Source of the DNA: Deinococcus sp.
GTDB lineage: Bacteria > Deinococcota > Deinococci > Deinococcales > Deinococcaceae
Length of the DNA stretch: 17,412 bases
Direction of reading: 5' to 3'
NCBI RefSeq assembly: GCF_018260405.1
Contig: NZ_JAGLBG010000054.1
Location: forward strand, 1-17,412
Below the pieces are notes generated by a model. The model searched no databases and was not told the DNA's origin. It saw only the letters and a program-made list of their open reading frames with translations. Both the position numbers and the translations under genes were made by a program. Every line of letters begins with the position of its first letter. The stretch's first letter is position 1. Shown here piece by piece: positions 8,356-15,342 of the stretch.

Positions 8356-9425
8356 TGCGCTTGTCGCCCGTGTCCAGCCCTGGCCCCTGGCGGCGGCTGC
8401 TGGTCACGGTGATCGCCCTGCTGGTCGCCGCCCTGATCTGCGCCGGGGTCTTTGCCCTTTACGGGGTCGCTCCACTGGAGGCTTACCGCAGTATGCTCGG
8501 CACCCTGGGCGACCCGGTGGGCCTCTCGGAGGTCGTGCGGCGCTCTATTCCGCTGCTGCTGATCGGCGGTGGGCTGACCCTGGCCTACCGGGCGCAATTC
8601 GTGAATATCGGTGGCGAAGGCCAGTTGCTGCTGGGAGCCGTCGGCGGCAGCGGCGTGGCTCTTTTTGTGCCCCCCGGCCCCTGGACTTTGCCGCTGATGT
8701 TCCTCTGTGGGACGCTGCTGGGCGGCCTGTGGGCGCTGATCGCCGTATGGCTGAAGGTGCGCTACCGGGTCAACGAAATCCTGACCACCTTGATGCTGAA
8801 CTATGTAGCGAGCAGTCTGGTGGTGTACCTCATCAATGGGCCGTGGAAGGGCCGCAACGTGCAGGGTTACGTCTACTCGGATCTGTTTCCTGGCGCGGCA
8901 ACCCTGGCGCTGTTGCCCGGCACACAGGTGCACCAAGCGACGCTGGTGCTGGGCGTGCTGGTGGTCACCGGGTTGCAGTTTGTGCTGACCCGTTCGGTGT
9001 TCGGCTATCAGCTGCGGGTGGTCGGTGAAAACCGGGCGGCGGCAGAATACGCCGGGATTCCCGTGGGGCGGGTGATGACCCTGGCGGCCCTGATCACCGG
9101 AGGCGCGGCGGGCCTGGCCGGAGTCGGTGAGGTGGCGGGCATTCACCACCGCCTGCTTGAACCGGGCGAGCTTTCGCTGGGCTACGGCTTCACAGCCGTC
9201 ATCGTGGCGTGGCTGGCACGCGGCAACCCCCTGCTGGTACTGTTGACCGCGCCGCTGCTAGGCGTCATTCTGGCAGGCGGCGACGTGCTCAAGATCGACC
9301 AGAACATGCCTTTCCGAATCGTGGACGTGTTCAGCGGCGTGATGCTGCTGTGCCTGATCGTCAGTGAACTGTTTGTTCAGAACCGGGTTCGTTTCGGGCC
9401 ATGGCCGCGGAGAAGCTATGAATGA
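8355..9425 (+). CDS. BMP/nucleoside-type ABC transporter permease, first subunit
   Basis: This inner-membrane subunit belongs to the YufP/NupB-like permeases (BPD_transp_2 family) that pair with BMP-family receptors. The 356-residue protein starts with a hydrophobic anchor (LLVTVIALLVAALICAGVFAL). It carries FVNIGGEGQLLLGAVGGS, VRYRVNEILTTLMLNYVA and the coupling-loop motif VVGENRAAAEYAGIPV, all typical of the family. The ATG at 8355 overlaps the ATPase stop as TGATG. A GTG at 8352 is one codon earlier and equally coupled. It overlaps the second permease by eight bases, so these three genes form one translationally coupled unit. Confidence 0.9.
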   Translation: MRLSPVSSPGPWRRLLVTVIALLVAALICAGVFALYGVAPLEAYRSMLGTLGDPVGLSEVVRRSIPLLLIGGGLTLAYRAQFVNIGGEGQLLLGAVGGSGVALFVPPGPWTLPLMFLCGTLLGGLWALIAVWLKVRYRVNEILTTLMLNYVASSLVVYLINGPWKGRNVQGYVYSDLFPGAATLALLPGTQVHQATLVLGVLVVTGLQFVLTRSVFGYQLRVVGENRAAAEYAGIPVGRVMTLAALITGGAAGLAGVGEVAGIHHRLLEPGELSLGYGFTAVIVAWLARGNPLLVLLTAPLLGVILAGGDVLKIDQNMPFRIVDVFSGVMLLCLIVSELFVQNRVRFGPWPRRSYE

Positions 9426-10278
9426 GATCAGCAGCGCCCTACTTCAGGCCGTGTCTTTTGGCACACCGATTTTGCTGGCATGCCTGGGAGCTACCGTTAA
9501 TGAGCGGGCCGGAGTCTCCAATCTGGGCGTCGAGGGAATGATCGCAGTGGGGGCGCTGGCCGCCTTTGCTACTGCCAACAGCACCGGAAACCCCTGGCTG
9601 GCGGTGGGGGCCGCCATCGCTGCGGCTACGGCCCTCGCCTGCGTTCACGCCGTGGCCACCATTCCCATGCGGGCCAACCAGTTTGTTTCGGGTCTGGCAC
9701 TCACCCTGCTGGGCACGGGTCTGGCCGGGCTACTCGGCAAATCCTACGAAGGTTTTCCACTGGCTATTCACGTACCCGAGTGGCCATTTGTCGCTCTGGC
9801 GGGGTTACTTACGCTGCTCCTGGCGTTTGTGTTCTCCTTTACGCGCCCCGGCCTGATCCTGCGCTCGACAGGTGAAAATCCGGCGGCGGTAGACGCGCTG
9901 GGAATCAGCGTGCCGCTGGTGCGGTTCGTGGCGGTGCTGATCGGCGGCGCGTTCTCCGGGCTGGCAGGCGCTTTTCTTAGCCTGGTCTACCGCCCCTCGT
10001 GGATGGACAACATATCGGGCGGGCTGGGCTGGCTGGCGGTGGCTCTGGTGATTTTTGTGGCCTGGAGTCCCTTGCGGGCCGCCGCTGGTGCCCTGTTCTT
10101 CGGCGTGTTGTATTACCTACAGTTCCGCTTGCAGGGCGCCACCCGCTTTCCCACCGAACTCCTCGCCGCTTTGCCCTACCTGCTGGTGCTCGTCGCGCTT
10201 GGCGTCGCTGGGGCGCGGCAGGCAGCAGGCCACGCCCCGGCAGCACTGGGGCGGCCCTACCTGCGCGGTGAACGCTAA
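9418..10278 (+). CDS. BMP/nucleoside-type ABC transporter permease, second subunit
   Basis: This is the second permease subunit, of the YufQ/NupC-like type, expected to dimerise with the preceding protein to form the channel. The 286-residue chain has about eight membrane segments. The family signatures are NERAGVSNLGVEGMIAVGAL near the N terminus and the coupling loop STGENPAAVDALGISVP. Conserved RPSWMDNISGGLGWLAVALVI follows. The ATG at 9418 is chosen because GGAG precedes it by six bases and it overlaps the upstream gene by eight bases, as usual. An upstream in-frame ATG at 9364 would overlap by 62 bases. The binding protein is not in this tight unit but 347 bases further on. Confidence 0.9.
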   Translation: MNEISSALLQAVSFGTPILLACLGATVNERAGVSNLGVEGMIAVGALAAFATANSTGNPWLAVGAAIAAATALACVHAVATIPMRANQFVSGLALTLLGTGLAGLLGKSYEGFPLAIHVPEWPFVALAGLLTLLLAFVFSFTRPGLILRSTGENPAAVDALGISVPLVRFVAVLIGGAFSGLAGAFLSLVYRPSWMDNISGGLGWLAVALVIFVAWSPLRAAAGALFFGVLYYLQFRLQGATRFPTELLAALPYLLVLVALGVAGARQAAGHAPAALGRPYLRGER

Positions 10279-10411
10279 TACGGACTCGGGGTAGAGCAGT
10301 TCTGCGAATGATGGGCACGTCGGAACAACACCGCCCCCCCCGTCATTCTACGTCCGGCTCTTTCTTGTTCACTCGTTCCACTAGGCAAAAAGATGGTCAA
10401 AAGAGCACCAC

Positions 10412-10443
10412 CCTTTTGCAAAAGGCTCTAAATGGTTTGCAAA
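10412..10443. promoter_or_regulatory. Paired TTTGCAAA palindromes upstream of the BMP receptor gene
   Basis: CCTTTTGCAAAAGG (10412-10425) is a perfect 14-bp palindrome, and a second TTTGCAAA palindrome lies at 10436-10443. Their centres are 21 bp apart, two helical turns, so a protein could bind both on one face of the helix. They lie about 110-130 bp upstream of the likely promoter. The first could also form an RNA hairpin (AGAGC to GCTCT flank it). The remainder of 10279-10546 contains no gene that I can support. Confidence 0.35.
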
Positions 10444-10546
10444 ATTCGTTCAAGCCGAGCAGACTCGCAGAGCCGCGCCGCAGAACAAGCGCAAGCAAAG
10501 AGGACTGTCGGGCATAGAGTTGGCCACCCAATGTACTTGCACCCTG

Positions 10547-10575
10547 TTAACGGAACACACGGTACTCCGTATCAT
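10547..10575 (+). promoter_or_regulatory. Likely promoter of the BMP receptor gene
   Basis: A -35-like TTAACG (10547-10552) and -10 TATCAT (10570-10575) have an ideal 17-base spacer. Transcription would begin around 10582 and leave a 5' leader of about 45 bases containing the ribosome site AAGGAG (10616-10621). This would allow the receptor to be made independently of the permease genes upstream. Confidence 0.45.
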
Positions 10576-10625
10576 TTCCACAGCACCTTTTATCCAGCAC
10601 CTTCCCGTTTCCCGTAAGGAGAACT

Positions 10626-11825
10626 ATGAAAAAAATTGCACTTTCCCTGTCCGCTCTGGTTTCACTCACCCTCGCTTCCGGCACCGTTTCCCCGGCCCTG
10701 GCCCAGACCTCAGCCGCAGCTTCGGCCACCGCCCCTGGCGGCAAACTCCAGGCGTGTTTCGTTTATATCGGGCCAGCCAATGACGGCGGCTGGACTTACG
10801 CGCACGACCAGGCCCGCCTGATGGCGCAAAAGGCCCTGCCCTGGCTAAGCACCCGCTACGTCGAATCGGTGCCGGAAGGTCAGGCGCTGCCGGTGCTCGA
10901 CCGCCTGGCGCGGGGGGGCTGTCAGGTCATCTTCACGACCTCCTTCGGGTACATGGATCAGACCGCCGCGGCCGCCAAAAAGTACCCCAACGTGATTTTT
11001 GCCCACGCTGCCGGGTACAAACGCGCTCCCAACCTCGCCACCTACATGGCCGACTTTTATCAGGTGTACTACCTCAACGGCCTGATTGCCGGGGCGTTGA
11101 CCAAGAGCGGCAACATCGGCTATGTGGGCACCTTCCCGATTCCCGAAATTAAGCGGCACATCAACGCCTTTGCGCTGGGGGCGCTGGCTGTCAACCCCAA
11201 GGCCAAGGTCAATGTGAAGTGGATCAGCGCGTGGTTCGACCCGACCAAGGCCAAGCAAGCTGCCGAGGCACTGATCAACGAGGGCAATGACGTGCTGGGC
11301 TTCAGCGAGGACACCCCCACGGTGGTTCAGACAGCAGTGGCGCACAACCTCCCGGTGTTCGGGCACTACAACGATATGTCCCGCTTTGGGCCGAACAACG
11401 TGGTCTCGGGGCAGATCGTTCATTGGGACAAGATTTACATCGACTTCCTGACCAAAGTGCATAACGGCACCTACACCAACAAGAACCTGCAAGATGTGGA
11501 TTACTGGTGGCTGCTGAACAAGGGCGCTGTGGAAGCCGCCGCGCAGCCGGGCGTGGTTATCAATCCCAAATACGCCGCCCAGCTCAAGGCCGCCAAGATA
11601 ACTGTAGGCGGCAAACAGGTCAGCGTGTATGACCGCGTGATGGCCCTGAATGCCGACATGAAGAGCGCCAAGCCCACATTTGACCCCTACACTGGTCCCA
11701 TCAAGGATCGTGGCGGCATTTTGCGCGTTCCGGCGGGCAAAGTGGCGAGCGTCGCCGAACTTAATAGCATGAGCTGGGTGGCCCCTGGTGTCACGGGCGC
11801 AGTCGCGGACGAACCCAAGAAATAA
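10626..11825 (+). CDS. BMP-family ABC transporter substrate-binding lipoprotein-like receptor
   Basis: This is a periplasmic receptor of the BMP (Bmp/PnrA/Med) family and the probable ligand-binding partner of the adjacent ATPase and permeases. The 399-residue product starts MKKIALSLSALVSLTLASG with a signal-peptidase-I-like ALA site near residues 24-26. No lipobox cysteine is seen, although many relatives are lipoproteins. The mature part shows the family's FVYIGPANDGGWTYAHDQ, a VIFTTSFGYMDQ block, MADFYQVYYLNGLIAGALTKSGNIGYVGTF (split around the hinge) and NDVLGFSEDTPTVVQTA. BMP receptors bind nucleosides, purine bases or related small molecules; the ligand here cannot be named. AAGGAG lies four bases before the ATG. 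An IS6 remnant begins one base after the stop codon. Confidence 0.88.
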   Translation: MKKIALSLSALVSLTLASGTVSPALAQTSAAASATAPGGKLQACFVYIGPANDGGWTYAHDQARLMAQKALPWLSTRYVESVPEGQALPVLDRLARGGCQVIFTTSFGYMDQTAAAAKKYPNVIFAHAAGYKRAPNLATYMADFYQVYYLNGLIAGALTKSGNIGYVGTFPIPEIKRHINAFALGALAVNPKAKVNVKWISAWFDPTKAKQAAEALINEGNDVLGFSEDTPTVVQTAVAHNLPVFGHYNDMSRFGPNNVVSGQIVHWDKIYIDFLTKVHNGTYTNKNLQDVDYWWLLNKGAVEAAAQPGVVINPKYAAQLKAAKITVGGKQVSVYDRVMALNADMKSAKPTFDPYTGPIKDRGGILRVPAGKVASVAELNSMSWVAPGVTGAVADEPKK

Positions 11826-11868
11826 GGGTTCTGTCAGGTTAAGTTTTTGCAGGGCGGTCGGGAGCGAG

Positions 11869-11890
11869 GCGGCCTGAACGATCAGGCCGC
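11869..11890. terminator. Strong GC-rich hairpin downstream of the BMP gene, inside the IS6 remnant
   Basis: GCGGCCTGA and TCAGGCCGC form a perfect 9-bp stem with an ACGA loop. It starts 44 bases after the BMP stop codon. No T run follows on either strand, so it is not a classic intrinsic terminator, but it could stabilise or block the 3' end of the importer mRNA. Confidence 0.4.
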
Positions 11891-11989
11891 GAGCAGCACA
11901 ACCTCGTTTCAGATTTGAAAAGCGCTTCTCTGGTTGCTTCGGCGGGAACGTTTGTTCGCGTGTATTGGTGAAGGTTACTGGTTATGGCG

Positions 11990-12451
11990 TGCAGATCGAG
12001 GAATTTCTATACCTTCTCCACATCTTTGCTGAGCAAGGTGATGAAAACCGTCTTCGCCGCATCAGTCCCTCGGTGTTCTTGCAACAGCACGTCTAGTACA
12101 GTCCCATACTCGTCCACTGCACGCTATAACCAACCACGCAGTGCCGACAAAGCCGTCTTTGAGGCACATTGTAAGCGCGGGGAGTGCTTGACTTTTGATC
12201 TTCACGAAGACTTCGTCCAAGTGCAAGCGGGAACCACATGGTGGTTCCCGCTTCCTCAGTTCTCTGTTAATGGTGAGGCCGAATTTCTCGCACCAGTCAC
12301 GGATGGTTTCGCAACTGACCTGAATTCCTCGCTGGAGAAGGAACTCTGCGATATCACGGCAGCTGAGCGCAAAGCGATGATAGAGCCAGACGGCGTGCCC
12401 GATGATGCTCTTGGGAAAACGGTGGCGATAGGGTTTCCCGTCAGCAGGCAC
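11990..12451 (-). pseudogene. IS6-family transposase, inactivated
   Basis: This is a DDE transposase of the IS6 family. The N-terminal part (from 12451) is well kept: YRHRFPKSIIGHAVWLYHRF, SCRDIAEFLLQRGIQVS, ETIRDWCEKFGL and HLDEVFVKI, which carries the first catalytic Asp. After VKI about 20 extra unrelated codons appear, then the frame shifts. The expected continuation RAVDEYGTVLDVLLQEHRGT then reads in another frame (12123 downward), with TAG at 12124-12126 where Trp of WLW is expected. It runs to AAKTVFITLLSKDVEKV and ends at a TAG. The second Asp and the Glu region are missing. A plus-strand open frame over the same bases is a shadow. Confidence 0.82.
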
Positions 12452-12536
12452 ACCACTTTACCCTAACTTAACCTGATGAAGCCTTACTGACTTCAGCTTC
12501 CCGGAATCCAGGGTGAGCCTCTGATTCAGGCGTTAT

Positions 12537-13004
12537 TCAGCTTTGCCCACCGGGAGCCTGAAAGCCCACCTGGCGGTGGGTGCCGTCGCAAAAGGGCTTA
12601 TTGCCGCTCTGCCCACAGCGGCACAGGGCGGCGCGGGTATCGCGGATGGTGCCTGCCGGGTCAGCGCTCTCAGGCGAGGCGATGGTAAGGTCACCCCGCA
12701 GGAAATTAGGGCCGTTTTCCCGCACGTCTATGGTGGTGGGTGCGGACAACTCCGGCGGGCCAGAGGGCAGGACATAATGCAGCGCTCCTGTGGGGCAGCG
12801 GCGCACGACCTCAGCCACGGCAGCGGCGTCGGCCCGGCCCGGCTGAATCCAGGGACGCTGCTGCGTGTCAAATACCTGCGGCAATCCGCGTACACAGGCG
12901 GCGAAGTGAATGCAGCGCCGCCTATTGTAGTACACGGTTATCCCTTCGGCCGTGTAGGCGCGGCCCCAGAAGTCGGGGACAGAGGGAGTCGGAATCTCGG
13001 TCAT
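12537..13004 (-). CDS. Two-cluster iron-sulfur protein: divergent 4Fe-4S domain plus CDGSH domain
   Basis: This is a small soluble iron-sulfur protein of 155 residues. Residues 12-80 form a Fer4_19-type divergent ferredoxin domain with C31, C37 and a CP motif at C70 (RRRCIHFAACVRG, VVRRCPTGAL). Residues 121-147 hold a CDGSH-type 2Fe-2S site, CRCGQSGNKPFCDGTH, with ligands C128, C130, C139 and H143. Electron transfer or cluster sensing is likely; no substrate is known for this arrangement. The ATG at 13002-13004 has only a distant AGGA before it. TAGGAT at 13016-13021 could act as a -10 box, giving a nearly leaderless transcript. It stands alone, co-oriented with but 234 bases from the oxidoreductase gene. 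Confidence 0.85.
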   Translation of the reverse strand: MTEIPTPSVPDFWGRAYTAEGITVYYNRRRCIHFAACVRGLPQVFDTQQRPWIQPGRADAAAVAEVVRRCPTGALHYVLPSGPPELSAPTTIDVRENGPNFLRGDLTIASPESADPAGTIRDTRAALCRCGQSGNKPFCDGTHRQVGFQAPGGQS

Positions 13005-13238
13005 ATGTTCAGCTTATCCTAGAAAAACAGCCTCTGGAGTTGGCGTCTTGACACAATTTACGGGCTACGGTCGCCTACGCTCATGCTCTCGCCCCTCGCC
13101 TTTACCGCATCCGGATTCCCCTCCATTTCGTCACAGTCGCGAAGGCACCGCCTGCGGCTCTATACCGCACCGTACGCTGTTTCTACTCGCCTCGGCCCGG
13201 ATTGATTCGGAACTGCACCGAGTCAACCGGCATCCGTA
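13005..13238. other. Non-coding spacer with a small hairpin
   Basis: No gene is supported. A hairpin with arms GATTCGG and CCGAGTC (one G-U pair) lies at about 13204-13224, 15 bases after the oxidoreductase stop codon on the minus strand. It may end the macA-like/oxidoreductase transcript, but no T run follows. The style of the sequence (TACGGATGCCGG directly after a stop codon) is reminiscent of small intergenic repeats of Deinococcus. I cannot confirm that by search. Confidence 0.3.
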
Positions 13239-14189
13239 TCAGTTCACGACTACCAAACGGTCATTTCCCGCCGCGTTCCACGCCGTCTCCACCTCAGCCA
13301 GGGGGCGAACGTCCACTGGGGTCGTCCAGGCGTGTGCGGCGGCCGCCTCCAGCATCTCGCCAATCGCGCCCACCAGTTCCCGGTTGGACACGCTGCCCAG
13401 GCCGCTGCCCATCAGTTCCACGCCCGAACTGCGCAGCGTCGAGGCGTTCAGGCTGATGTCCGCGCCGCTCATGGATCCGATTTGCACGAAGCGCACGCGC
13501 GGCTCGCCCTCCGGGTTGGCGTGACCGCTGAAGGCCGAAAGCAGGCTGTGGGCCGACACGCCCCAGAGGTAATCCAGGACGACATGCACCGGATTGCGGT
13601 GAACACTCTGGCGGAACGTTTCGGTGAGCGCGCCTTCCTCCTGGTTCAGCACGATGATTTCGTCGGCCCCCAGGTCACGCAGCACCGCTTCAGTGCGACC
13701 CGTCGCCACGATGCGCCCGGCCCCCAGATGACGCGCAATCTGCACCGCCAGCCGTCCCGAAGTGCCCGTCGCGCCGTTGATCAGCACGTGTTCACCCGTT
13801 TTCAGGTGCGCCCGCCGCGTCAGCGCCGCCCACGACGACATGCCCGGATTGGCGAGGGCGGCGGCCACGGTGCTGTCCAGTCCGGCGGGCAGGGCCACCG
13901 TGTATTCGCGCCGCACCTTGCTCTGCTGCGCCAGTGCGCCAAACGGGGCCGTCGGGAAGGCGAAATACACGCGGCTGCCGTCTTCCAGTTGGCCCACGCC
14001 ATCGAATCCGGGGACGACCGGCAGGGTCTTGCCGCTGCTGTAGTGCTTGCCCGACGCCTGCGCCCGCACCAGCTGGCTGACGGCGGCGGCCTCGACCCCT
14101 ACCAGCACCTCCCCCGCGTCCGGCTGGGGGGCCTGAAAGTCGTCGTAACGGGGGGGGTGAGCAAAATCATGGATGACAGCAGCTTTCAT
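13239..14189 (-). CDS. MDR-family NAD(P)H oxidoreductase, quinone-reductase-like
   Basis: This is a 316-residue medium-chain dehydrogenase/reductase without the zinc-site residues of alcohol dehydrogenases. The N-terminal GroES-like domain starts MKAAVIHDFAHPPRYDDF and includes VVPGFDGVGQLEDGSRV. The Rossmann domain has NGATGTSGRLAVQIARHLGA (138-157) and ATGR (162-165). The arginine in ATGR suggests a preference for NADPH. Similar enzymes reduce quinones or activated alkenes. Its ATG overlaps the maleylacetate reductase stop (ATGA), with GGAGG seven bases upstream, so it is translated from the same message. In context it probably protects against quinones or handles unsaturated ring-cleavage products; the substrate is unproved. 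Confidence 0.82.
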   Translation of the reverse strand: MKAAVIHDFAHPPRYDDFQAPQPDAGEVLVGVEAAAVSQLVRAQASGKHYSSGKTLPVVPGFDGVGQLEDGSRVYFAFPTAPFGALAQQSKVRREYTVALPAGLDSTVAAALANPGMSSWAALTRRAHLKTGEHVLINGATGTSGRLAVQIARHLGAGRIVATGRTEAVLRDLGADEIIVLNQEEGALTETFRQSVHRNPVHVVLDYLWGVSAHSLLSAFSGHANPEGEPRVRFVQIGSMSGADISLNASTLRSSGVELMGSGLGSVSNRELVGAIGEMLEAAAAHAWTTPVDVRPLAEVETAWNAAGNDRLVVVN

Positions 14190-15265
14190 CGTTTTTCCTC
14201 CGGGGTCTGGCTGCTCGGGGTCTGGCCGCTCCAGGCGCGGCGCAGCAGCTTAAGCAGGGCTTTTTCTTCCAGTGGCGCAGGGTTCGGGTAGGGTTTTTCG
14301 AGCGCCTGCGCGGCGGCCTGGGCTATGCCGTCTTCCGGCATCCCCAGTTCGTGTAGGGCAAGGGCATTTCCTAGCGTGCGGTTCAGTTCGTACAGTCCCA
14401 GCGCAGCGTCTTCTGTGCCCAGGGCGCGGGCGATGCGGCGCATGGCTTCCGGCGCGTGGGGAGCGTTGTAGGCGATGGTGTGCGGCAGCAGCGCGGCGTG
14501 CAGTTCGGCGTGCGGCAGATTAAAACTTCCGCCCAGCACGTGTGCCAGTTTGTGGTGCAGCGCCATGCCCACACTGCCCAGCACACTCCCCGCCAGCCAC
14601 GCGCCGTAGAGGGCCTGCATGCGGGCCTCCAGATTCTGCGGCTCTTGCACGATGACAGGCAGCGCCCCCGCCAGCGCCCGGATGGCGTCCTCGGCCATCA
14701 GGGACACGACAGGGTTGCCGTCTTGCGCGTACAGGGCTTCGGCGGCGTGGGCAACCGCGTTCATGCCGCTGCTGGCACTCATGGCGGGCGGCAGCGTCAG
14801 GGTGAGTTCCACGTCGTAAATCACCGTTTCGGGCAGCACTTTGGGCGTGTTCTGGGTGGTTTTGCGCCCCTCCTGCGTCTCGCCCAGAATCGGGGTCATT
14901 TCCGAACCCGCGTAGGTGGTCGGCAAGATGAGTTGCGGCAGGTCGGTTCGCAGCGCCAGCGCCTTGCTGAGGCCCGTGGTGCTGCCGCCGCCAAACGCCA
15001 CCAGCCCGTCTGCGCCGAGTTCCTGCACGCGCCTTAGGGCCTCTTCGGTCACGCTGACGGGCGTGTGCATGGTCGCCCCGCTGAAAGTTCCGGCGCACAG
15101 GTGGCCCAGTTGCGCGGCCAGTTCACCAGCTTTGGCGCTCTGCCCCGCCGTAGACAGCACCAGTGCCCGCCGGATGCCGAGGCGCCCAGTTTCGGCGGCC
15201 AGTTGCTCGCGGCTACCTGCCCCAAACACAACGCGGGTGGGCAGCGGTTCATACGTAAAAAACAT
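14186..15265 (-). CDS. Maleylacetate reductase (iron-type alcohol dehydrogenase family)
   Basis: This enzyme reduces maleylacetate, and often chloromaleylacetate, to 3-oxoadipate with NAD(P)H, a late step in hydroquinone, hydroxyquinol and chloroaromatic breakdown. The 359-residue protein opens MFFTYEPLPTRVVFGAGS and has the nucleotide-binding AFGGGSTTGLSKALAL (90-105) and LILPTTYAGSEMTPILGET, a mark of this subfamily. Further on it has SSGMNAVAHAAEALYA, HHKLAHVLGGSFNLPHAELHA and the mostly helical C-terminal domain. The start at 15263-15265 is fixed by AAGGAG (15272-15277), six bases upstream. An open frame continues 18 codons further, but through a hairpin. It follows the dioxygenase-hydrolase gene by 77 bases and overlaps the oxidoreductase gene by four. 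Confidence 0.88.
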   Translation of the reverse strand: MFFTYEPLPTRVVFGAGSREQLAAETGRLGIRRALVLSTAGQSAKAGELAAQLGHLCAGTFSGATMHTPVSVTEEALRRVQELGADGLVAFGGGSTTGLSKALALRTDLPQLILPTTYAGSEMTPILGETQEGRKTTQNTPKVLPETVIYDVELTLTLPPAMSASSGMNAVAHAAEALYAQDGNPVVSLMAEDAIRALAGALPVIVQEPQNLEARMQALYGAWLAGSVLGSVGMALHHKLAHVLGGSFNLPHAELHAALLPHTIAYNAPHAPEAMRRIARALGTEDAALGLYELNRTLGNALALHELGMPEDGIAQAAAQALEKPYPNPAPLEEKALLKLLRRAWSGQTPSSQTPEEKR

Positions 15266-15291
15266 GGGTCGCTCCTTAAGGAACTCAACCG

Positions 15292-15324
15292 AAAAAGTGC
15301 CCATCAGTGAGGAGGGCACTTTTT
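15292..15324 (-). terminator. Intrinsic terminator-like hairpin between the fusion gene and maleylacetate reductase
   Basis: A perfect 11-bp stem, AAAAAGTGCCC with GGGCACTTTTT and an 11-base loop, lies 18 bases after the stop of the fusion gene. It carries T5 at the 3' end on either strand. Only 14 bases separate it from the ribosome site of the reductase gene, leaving no room for a promoter. The downstream genes must depend on read-through or on a promoter within the fusion gene. Confidence 0.75.
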
Positions 15325-15342
15325 CTGGTTCAATCTGGGTTG

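Larger units (their letters stand above)
11827..12483 (-). mobile_element. IS6-family insertion sequence, degenerate copy
   Basis: The left end reads GGTTCTGTCAGGTTAAGTT at 11827-11845. The right end (12465-12483) read inward is GGCTTCATCAGGTTAAGTT. The inner 12 bases are identical, and the outer part has drifted. The 657-bp length is short for IS6 elements (about 750-900), in line with an internal deletion. The 8-bp flanks (GAAATAAG and TTACTGAC) do not match, so no target duplication remains. The insertion touches the end of the BMP gene and probably removed its native terminator. Confidence 0.75.

Noticed and set aside
8169..9149. 326-codon minus-strand open frame opposite the first BMP-type permease
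   Set aside because: Low-complexity Gln/His/Arg composition typical of the antisense of membrane-protein genes. The plus strand has clear family motifs.
11984..12466. 160-codon plus-strand open frame across the IS6 remnant
   Set aside because: The minus strand translates to recognisable IS6 transposase segments; the plus frame matches nothing.
13048..13081. TTGACA at 13048-13053 as a plus-strand promoter
   Set aside because: No suitable -10 box at 16-18 bases, and no plus-strand gene follows.
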